From: Oscheius onirici
Lineage: Eukaryota; Nematoda; Chromadorea; Rhabditida; Rhabditidae
NCBI GenBank assembly: GCA_932521025.1
Contig: OW051468.1
Span: 434,064 to 498,063 of the forward strand
Length of the DNA: 64,000 bases
Direction: 5' to 3'
Within the stretch, counting starts at the first letter, position 1; every line of letters begins with the position of its first letter. The notes under the pieces were generated by a model. It saw only the letters and a program-made list of their open reading frames with translations, did no database searches and had not been told where the DNA came from. The position numbers and the translations under genes are program-made. Of this stretch, positions 57,501 to 64,000 are shown piece by piece.

Positions 57501-57747
57501 CTACGGTCGAAAAGCTGATATATGGAGTCTTGGGATAACTTTTGTAGAGATGCTGACAGGAACGTTGCCATTTTACGAGCTGGAACCAATGGCAGCCCAG
57601 CTGGCCATCGCCTACGAGGAAGACCTTCCAATACAGTACCCGCCAGAAATTGATCCAGATACCCTGACCTTCTCGAAGAGTCTACTGGATCGAAATCCAA
57701 ACACCAGACCCTTTGCCAACGAGGCTCTTCTTCGATTTTTTAAATAG
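54582..57747 (+). CDS. MAP3K with PB1 domain (MEKK2/3-like)
   Basis: Eight phase-consistent exons give about 493 residues: 54582-54878, 54923-55063, 55546-55735, 55774-55861, 56098-56249, 56466-56626, 56669-56854, 57481-57747. Residues 85-165 form a PB1 domain (ILKIKVDHKGEKR, ISIRSQDDLNAAVEMI, LRLLLSK), then a Ser-rich linker with CSSCG, then a Ser/Thr kinase. The kinase has glycine loop GSGSFGSV, VAIK-type lysine in LALKIIP, EYMPGGS hinge, HRDIKPANIL, DFGSGK, GTVHYTAPE and DIWSLG. PB1 in MEKK2/3 pairs with MEK5 to drive the ERK5 path; here that is inference from the family. It is shorter than human MEKK2/3 (about 620). The ATG follows TTTCAG by five bases. The intron at 55064-55545 is GACAGAGAG-type repeat and that at 56855-57480 holds a foldback plus a tRNA relic. 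Confidence 0.9.
55064..55545. repeat. Intron of imperfect GACAGAGAGTCAGAGAG repeats
   Basis: Nearly the whole 480-base intron consists of permuted words GAGTCAGAGA, GACAGAGAG and GTCTGAGAGAC with no fixed period. Confidence 0.85.
56906..57304. mobile_element. Foldback element in a MEKK intron
   Basis: It starts AGGCTTGTTGAGCTGCGCTG and ends with the mirror CGCAGCGCAGGTTCAACAAGCC. Inner arms GCGGCGGGCTAAAAAA/TTTTTTAGCCCGCCGC and ATTGGAAGAAAATCGAAAAC with its mirror are also paired. Arms are about 170 bases; no coding capacity. Confidence 0.8.
57315..57386 (+). pseudogene. tRNA-like relic (Ala-like), intronic
   Basis: A box TAGCTCAGTCGG and B box AGTTCAATCCC; the anticodon loop could read TGC (Ala). 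No acceptor pairing. It abuts the foldback at 56906-57304 and is followed by a T-rich tail. Confidence 0.55.
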
Positions 57748-57842
57748 TTTCTAGTCTGATTTCTAGTCGATTACCGGTTAAAGCGAGAGTAAACCGCTGA
57801 GCTGAAAGAGATAAGTAGGGCACCGGCCCCCACGCAATATTT

Positions 57843-57912
57843 GACGCATGGCGCAGTCGGTTAGGGGTTCGACTGCGGAACACAAGGTCACAAGTTCGAT
57901 TCTTGAACCTTT
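57843..57912 (+). pseudogene. tRNA-like relic between the kinase and coiled-coil genes
   Basis: A box TGGCGCAGTCGG and B box AGTTCGATTCT; the loop CTGCGGA would read GCG. T-rich tail TTTTTGCTTTTTTT follows. The acceptor stem is unpaired. The rest of 57748-58065 shows nothing. Confidence 0.55.
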
Positions 57913-58065
57913 TTGCTTTTTTTGTGAGGTTTAAGTTTACTCTCGCAGCCATTTATCACTGCCATTTCGCTTATAAACATTTTCACAAACACTTTTTCTT
58001 CTGTTTTTGTGGTTCCTACCAAGAAATATCGTGTGATTCAAAAAGTTCAAAGAAAAGGGTATAGA

Positions 58066-61000
58066 ATGCTTGGATCACTGAGAGAAACACTCGCTTCTGT
58101 TCAGCAGGAATTGACTTCAGGGTAAGGAAAAAACAGACTCAAAGAGGAAAAGTTTAGAGTGGAAAGACTGCGCCAAAACGTGGTGCCGACGCTGATTGGA
58201 GAGCAGCAGAGGTGAGGATTTTCACGTGGGATTTTCGAACTGTTCAAATAGAATGAGAATAATTGGCTGGAGATCGAAAATGGGGAGTACAGAGTTCGAA
58301 AAAATCCTCCGGAAAAAAAAGCAAAAAAGTTGGAGATGACGGGGGATTGAACCCGACTCACATCTAGATTTGTAATCCGAACGCTAACCGACTGAGCTAT
58401 GTAGGAAAGTTTGCCGCAATTTTCCGGAAGGTACAAGAAGGTACTGGAATTTTCCGACGGTTATTGGCTCCCAGGGATTTTTAGATTTTCTAGCTCGGCT
58501 CTCTGTACTCCTTGCTTCAGAAAAACAAACAATCATACAAAAAAATCCAAATTGCTTGCCTCATTGTCCCTTTACGTAACACGCTGCGTCTCATTGGCCT
58601 AAGCGCATAATCCTCGTGGACTGTTGACAGTGCGACGAACCAAATGCTACCGCGACTCTTTTCACTGGCTGAAACGTTAGTTTTTCATACAAATTTTTTG
58701 TAAAAAATCACCAAAAAATAGTTGGGGCGATACACACGTGCTGCAAAACGACACCAGCTGGGACCACTAAGTTTAGAGTCTGAGGGGGGTGGCACGAGCC
58801 GAGACGTGACCTTTTGCATAAACTCCCCCTCTCCCAAGCAAATTGGTGAGGGAGGAATGAGAAACGTGCGACCTTCTAGAAGAGAAAAAAGTAATTGGTG
58901 CGCTAGGTGTTAATGTGCTGGATCCTCCTCTTTTGGAGAGGAGGGGGTTCGTTTTACACCATTGCCTTTTTGGGACTATTGGGAGAGAGAAGGTCAAGGA
59001 TAAGAGGAAAAGCTATAGTCTGATATCACTGTCCCTGTCCCTGTCCCCTGAACAAAATAAGGAAGCCAAGAACAGGTGTTCCTTTGGTGTGAAGCGTGCA
59101 CTTTCCACTACCCCCGTCCATTTTTCTCTCTTTCCGAATCCGGATCAGCGCTCTTCAAGGACCAGGTGGCATCGAGGGGAAAGTCTATATCCGAAAAAAA
59201 GAGAGCCATCTGTATTCGCCGAGAAAAACTAATGTTCCCCTCTTTGCAGATGCGCCGACGAGGCCGTGGAGGAGGTTTTGAAGACTACCGCTGGAAGTGA
59301 CCTATTGTTAAAGTAAGTCGAGTGACAGGTAGTCGAGGACAGACCCTTTTTTTGAGAGTATCACTTTTCAAAGGGTCGAATAGGTGGGAAGGAAAGATGA
59401 GAGTCAGAGAGACAGACAGATCCTGAGAACAATAGTATAGGAAATGCTGCGGTAGCCTTGATACAAAACGAGCTGAGGATGAGTCATTCGGAGGCCCGAA
59501 AGGATGCCAACACCTTGGGCGCTGGTCAGGAGATTAATGAGCCAAAAAAAAGAAAGAGTCTTTTGCAGGCGAGTTAGATTGTGTTGCTCGGGACACAGAA
59601 AAAACAAAGAGAGAGACAAAAGAACAAATCTGTCAAAAATCGGCTATAGTAGTCGGGATGATATGGCAATCAGAGACGTCCAATGATTAGGCTGGTCTGG
59701 AGAGCGAGAGAGAGAGAGAGAATTCATGTTCTTCGCCGGACGGCATCGTTGCAAATCGAGTACAAAAAAGCACTGCGGCCGGTTCAGTCCAGCCTTCCTC
59801 CTCCAGCGGGAATGTATCGGTGATGCACTGTGTTTGTACTGATCGGATCAGCATAAAGGACAGGCTTCGCATCATAAACCTCTCTCTCTCTCCCAAGGGC
59901 TCTCTTCCCAAGGTAGAAAGTGGAGGAAGGAAAGTGGCCGCCGGCGGATGAATGAATCTGAACATGATAGTGTTTCGCGTGGGAGAGGGGAAATTTCTCA
60001 AGAGGGATGGACAGGAAGGGGGAATCTGGAAGAGAGACAGATAGACATGGGTGGACAGTAAAGGGCAGTATGGGACAGAATAGGACAGTAGTGGATCAGT
60101 AGGGACAGTGTGGGACAGCCGGCTACAGTATGAGGCAGTATGAGGCACAATTTGGCACAGTATGAAAAAGTTTGACAGACAGACAGAGTGTCAGTGGTCA
60201 GGATGAGACAGTAATGAACAGTACTGGACATATAACAGTAGAGGGACAGTGGGATACTATAGAGTATCAGTAGGGAACAGTATGGGACAGAATAGGACAG
60301 TAGTGTATCAGTAGGGACAGTGTGGGACAGATGGGGCACCGTGGTGGACCGTACGAGAGAGTTTAGAATAGTAATGAACAGTGGGGCAGCAGTAGAGGCC
60401 AGTAAGAAACTAAAATGGGTGAGTATAAAACAATGATGGACAGAATGAGGCATAAGGAGATAGTAGGGGATCAGTAAGGGGACAGTAACAGACTGTATGG
60501 ACACAGTATGGAACTGTATGGGGAAGTTTGACAGAGAGACAGAGAGTCACTGGTCAGTATGGGACAGTTGGCTATATTATGAGGTAGTAAGTGAGAGTAG
60601 AGGACAGTAGGGACACAGTATGGCACTGTATGAGGAAGTTTTGCAGAGAGACAGAGAGTCATGGGACAGTATGAGACAGTAATGTACTGGACAGTATGTA
60701 AAAGTAGAGAGACTGTGGGATACAGTAAAATATCAGTAGATAACAGTATGGAACAAAAAATGACTGTCATTTTTTCAGATTCCAAATCTCCCTGGAAGAA
60801 ATGCGCTCCACAGCTGATGAAGGGTCAAGATTGGCGAATTTGTGCAGTACAAGAATGGGACGTGCTCAACAGATGTGCATGGAGAGGGCAAATGCCGTCA
60901 TGGACATTGACTCGTTCCTCCGGAACAGCAGTGAACTGGAGGACAAGATCAAAGACCTGAACCGGAAGGTCGACAAACTGGTCAGGTTCTGCAACCAGAC

Positions 61001-61259
61001 GGAGCAGGCCATGACTTATCTGGAAGCTCTGGCTACAGTAGCCCGATCAGAAGAGGAAGTGGACATGATCAGGCAGCAGGCGAGGAGCGCCATGACTATT
61101 ATCAACATGGAGGGAGGAACTAGTTCACTCTCAGGTGAGTAAAGAGTACAGTGACAGTAACCTTGTTCAGAGCCTCTTGATCGTCCAGGTGATGAGTCCC
61201 GCCGAGTCCAGGAAGAAGTCATGCTGGAAGAGTTCCTCTCCACTGAGCCTAAAGAGTGA
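58066..61259 (+). CDS. Coiled-coil protein of unknown family
   Basis: Five phase-consistent exons give about 205 residues: 58066-58121, 58158-58211, 59250-59312, 60779-61134, 61171-61259. Nearly the whole sequence is predicted-helix text with heptad-like spacing ([52 protein letters not shown]) and an acidic C-terminus. There is no signal peptide or membrane segment. Size and composition fit small subunits of coiled-coil complexes such as BLOC-1 or similar tethers, but I cannot assign one. Introns are large for the window and hold a tRNA relic and long runs of GTATGGGACA-type repeats. Confidence 0.65.
58331..58407 (-). pseudogene. tRNA-like relic, intronic
   Basis: Minus-strand A box TAGCTCAGTCGG and B box GGTTCAATCCC; the loop TTACAAA would read ACA. 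The same GATTACAAATC anticodon region occurs at 61391-61461. No acceptor pairing. Confidence 0.6.
60013..60770. repeat. Imperfect GTATGGGACAGTA-type repeats in an intron
   Basis: Long irregular runs of GGGACAGTATG, GGACAGTA and GACAGAGAGTCA fill the end of the 1.5 kb intron before exon 60779-61134. Confidence 0.75.
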
Positions 61260-61390
61260 TCTTTTTTTGATGCCAATATTTTTCTGTACATTGCTCATAT
61301 GTAATTTATCGTCTAGAGCTTATGATAAAGGTTTAATGTGTCTGGTATTTTGTCTGAGTTCATGAACGCTTCTGGAAGTGGCCCGTGACT

Positions 61391-61461
61391 TCCTCCTTGG
61401 CGTAGTGGTAGGTTGTCCGATTACAAATCTGAACAGAGATCCAATTCGAATCCCCCACTAT
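61391..61461 (+). pseudogene. tRNA-like relic
   Basis: A box TGGCGTAGTGG and B box AATTCGAATCC with GATTACAAATC in the anticodon region, as in the 58331-58407 relic. T-rich tail; acceptor unpaired. Confidence 0.6.
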
Positions 61462-62470
61462 TTAAAAGCTTTTTGTCTTTTTTCACTTCGAGCTACAGCA
61501 ACTTTTTGATGAGTCTGATTTCTGTACTTTGCTAGTCTGAAGACATTCTGCCAATACGATACTTTTATTGTAAAATCTCTGTCTGGTATGAGATATGGTA
61601 AGAAACTTGGGTTCAATTGGAGCAAAAGACCAGAGATCATAATAAGGCACAAAGTCAAGAGAATCTGAATTGGGATATCGCAGGAAAGGTCGAGAATCGT
61701 GTTGAAAGAGATGGGAAGAGACAGGGAATCGGTCAGAGATCAATCAGTCAGAAAAGAAAACGGCAGGCAAGAAAAGGAGCTGGCTATGTTTCCACAAGTA
61801 CACAGACGAAAGAGAAGACAACTAGGCATAGGGTGACTTGGCAAGACCGGGATGAACTATAGAATTAGAGGCAGAAAACAGAAAGAAAGATAGGAGCTAA
61901 AGAGAGGCACAAAAGTAGTGAGAAAGTCTAGAAAATGACCATGATTATGCAATTGAAAAGCTGCATACTTCGGTTTTTTTTATAAAAGAGAGTTGCTCTG
62001 AATGAGGCTCAAATATTCTGCTCGTTTTTTTCTGTATGAGATTTTGCAAATCGGCAACATGTCGCCTTTTCCTCTACATTTGGGCTATTTCATATAAAAA
62101 AATCGGACTCCTCGGTGCTATCTACGAGTTTTGGCAGAGTTTCGAACCAAGGTCCTTCGCGCACCCCTACCTATTCCCAGCCTTCCTAGATAAAGGAATC
62201 AAATTAATTGCCTGTGCAGGGCGTGTACCTAGGTGGTACCAATTACCGCGCCAAGTTTCAGACCGAACCATTTAGCCATTCTTGAGAAATGTGTTTCGCC
62301 AACTCCGATTTTGATCCAACTTCAATGCATCATATCTTGGTCATCTTTTAAGATTTTTCAATTTTTCAAAATGGGTTGGAAAGGCCAAAATGGGTTGGAA
62401 AGGCGATCTAAATAGTCACAGAACATGCCAAAGCAGATAAACGTTGTCTTCAATGAGTAGTACGGTGTAA

Positions 62471-62790
62471 GAAAAGCGCGCGCACGGTGAGGTCGCGCCA
62501 TGGCTGCAGACGAAGAGCAGCCGCCTTTCAGCCGATTTGGCTCAAATTTGGACAGGAGACACTTGACATGATTCCCCAGGACGCTTTTTTTTGCTTGCCG
62601 AAATTCGACCTTTTTAAAATTGAAAGCCTCATATCTCGGTCGGAAAATCGAATTTCGGCAAACAAAAAAAAATCGTCCTGGAGAATCATGTCAAGTGTCT
62701 CCTGTCCAAATTTGAGCCAAATCGGCTGAAAGGCGGCTTCTCTTCGTCTGCAGCCATGGCGCGCCCTCGCCATGTCGCGCCCTCTGTGAA
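62471..62790. mobile_element. Foldback element, same family as 29281-29600
   Basis: Arms of about 110 bases run from CGCGCCATGGCTGCAGACGA through GGCTCAAATTTGGACAGG to GATTCCCCAGGACGC, mirrored on the right. The GGCTCAAATTTGGA and GATTCCCCAG words match the PIGO-intron element; the tips differ. Non-coding. Confidence 0.8.
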
Positions 62791-62881
62791 GCCCTGTTCA
62801 ATTCCTAAGTAGTTAAAACTTTTTTGCCTTTCTTATTCAACAGAATAAGGTTTGTCAGAACAAAATTGAAACATCAAATTT

Positions 62882-63038
62882 TCAAATTACGTCGCTTCCC
62901 ATGTCGAAGTCGTTAGCCATCGCGGTGGAAGACATGGCTGGCTGAGGCTGGGCAAGCCGAGCATTGTCCATGATGTTCGTCTGTAGATCGTTGCGATTCT
63001 GGTAAACTGGAGAATTCCTAAAACACAATAGTTTGAGC

Positions 63039-63091
<53 letters not shown>

Positions 63092-63818
63092 TGGTCTTGA
63101 TCGATACTCACCCATTGTGTTTCGCTCCTGTGAACTACCAGGTTCAGGAAATCCAGGAACCATTGGCTGAGCTCGACCGGCATCCATTGTCTCGATCTTA
63201 AACGTCATATTTATGCCCCTTTGAGTGCTGTTTTTCCCTCCCGTTACCCAGCTAAAACAAGCCAAACCAACCACCTTTTTCTTCTTCTGAACAGGCTCGA
63301 CGGGCAGACTTGGGATGTTGAACTCACGAAGGAGATTCGGCTTGTCCGGATGTGCTAAAAACTTCCATAGGCTATTATTTTATGCGACTTACATCCTTTC
63401 GAACTTCCCACGCCAAATTCTTCCTTATACTTTTGAACTACAGAATGGAAGAGCGTCTCGTCGTTATAATCAGGTCCTTCCGGACGAATAAAGATAAAAG
63501 ATAAAGTTTACCCCGTAATTAACGCCAGAGCAAGCTCAATTGCGTGCGGGTATAATCTGAGGGTCCAGAGAATATTCCGGACGAATATTCGACTGAAATT
63601 GTGACAATAGCTCTCGCAAACCCATGAAAATTTACCTCAATTGCATTAGCTAGAGCATGTCTGAGACGCTCATCATGCTCAGAAAGAGGGAACGGGGTTC
63701 CTGTCTCTTTGTAGGCCGTCTCGTTGAGCAAAAGGACAGCTTTTCTAGATAACGAGAAGCCATAGAAGTAGTAGTCATTAAGGAGTTTAGATATTAGCGT
63801 CGGCTTACTGTTAGACAT
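62882..63818 (-). CDS. Unrecognised gene, partly resolved
   Basis: The start exon 63636-63818 (ATG at 63816-63818, preceded by TATTTCAG) encodes about 61 residues including SEHDERLRHALANAIE. Likely further exons: near 63530-63595, a segment around 63370-63475 (NDETLFHSVVQKYKEEFGVG), one around 63220-63350 (HPDKPNLLREFNIPSLP), one at about 63115-63220, and a last one from about 63018 down to the stop at 62882. The second exon could not be joined in phase, so the model is incomplete. No family recognised. The intron before the last exon contains a (CTGT)n tract. Confidence 0.45.
63040..63084. repeat. (CTGT)n microsatellite
   Basis: About eleven perfect CTGT units in an intron of the minus-strand gene at 62.9-63.8 kb. 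Confidence 0.95.
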
Positions 63819-64000
63819 AACTGAAATACGATATATAAGTAGAGAGACAGAGGGACGCAGGGAGTTTGTGGAAAAAAGTGCGCCTGTACTCTCTATACTC
63901 GCGGCAGTCTCGCCCCAAAATTCAAGATGTTTAAAGGGCATCTGGGATGCAAATGAGACGAAAAAGTGCTGCCGCCGGTCTTGTGGGATCGATCGGATGG
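63819..64000. other. Upstream flank of the minus-strand gene, window edge
   Basis: Probable promoter and outron of the 62.9-63.8 kb gene. Nothing else seen before the window ends. Confidence 0.4.

Larger units (their letters stand above)
61260..62881. other. Intergenic region between convergent genes
   Basis: It contains a tRNA relic (61391-61461) and a foldback (62471-62790). The remainder has no supportable exon; the open frames at 61617-61862 and 62036-62275 lack motifs. Confidence 0.45.

Noticed and set aside
59687..60785. Long minus-strand open frames rich in S, L, Y and P
   Set aside because: They fall on GGGACAGTA-type repeats in an intron of the coiled-coil gene and have no domain features.

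Overview
The window reads as nuclear DNA of a nematode. Introns are short (about 40-70 bases is common) and almost always end in a T-run plus CAG. At least six start codons have such an acceptor just upstream with no coding exon before it, as expected for spliced-leader trans-splicing. One gene is a nematode-type seven-helix chemoreceptor. The species cannot be named from sequence alone. Gene models were built by hand by joining exons that keep reading phase between GT-AG sites. Most models are phase-consistent from ATG to stop; exceptions are flagged.

Layout. 1-5.3 kb: a CYP33-like cytochrome P450 and an unrecognised membrane protein (both +). 5.35-14.5 kb: a 29-exon TRPM cation channel (-), ending 87 bases from the membrane-protein gene. 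This left 15 kb is saturated with a short modular repeat that is almost absent further right. 15.7-17.6 kb: a duplicated promoter plus signal-peptide exon and simple sequence. 17.65-24 kb: a Treslin/TICRR-like replication-initiation protein (+). 24.8-30.6 kb: a lysine-rich protein with a ubiquitin-interacting-type helix, then 62 bases later GPI ethanolamine-phosphate transferase 3 (PIGO), a likely operon. 31.3-36.6 kb: a chemoreceptor (+), a degenerate membrane-receptor-like locus (-), a small secreted cysteine-rich peptide with a frame break (-), and a secreted basic Gly/Lys-rich protein (+). 36.6-43.4 kb: a gene-poor stretch with one intact tRNA-Leu(CAG), tRNA-like relics, foldbacks and a (CCCTGT)n array. 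43.4-47.2 kb: a MATH/BTB-like protein (+). 47.9-51.8 kb: chondroitin synthase (sqv-5/CHSY1-like, -), followed by a small orphan gene (-). 54.6-57.7 kb: a PB1-domain MEKK2/3-type kinase (+). 58.1-61.3 kb: a coiled-coil protein (+). 62.9-63.8 kb: an unresolved gene (-).

No pathway joins these neighbours; they look like unrelated housekeeping, signalling and sensory genes. What unifies the window is its non-coding content: eleven tRNA-like sequences that keep both pol III promoter boxes but have lost the acceptor stem; several families of inverted-repeat (foldback/MITE) elements, mostly inside introns, one of which is coextensive with its intron and carries the splice sites in its ends; a modular short repeat confined to the left arm; and a hexamer simple repeat that also supplies much intron sequence. 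These are the best candidates for undescribed biology. No CRISPR array, rRNA gene or complete autonomous transposon was seen.
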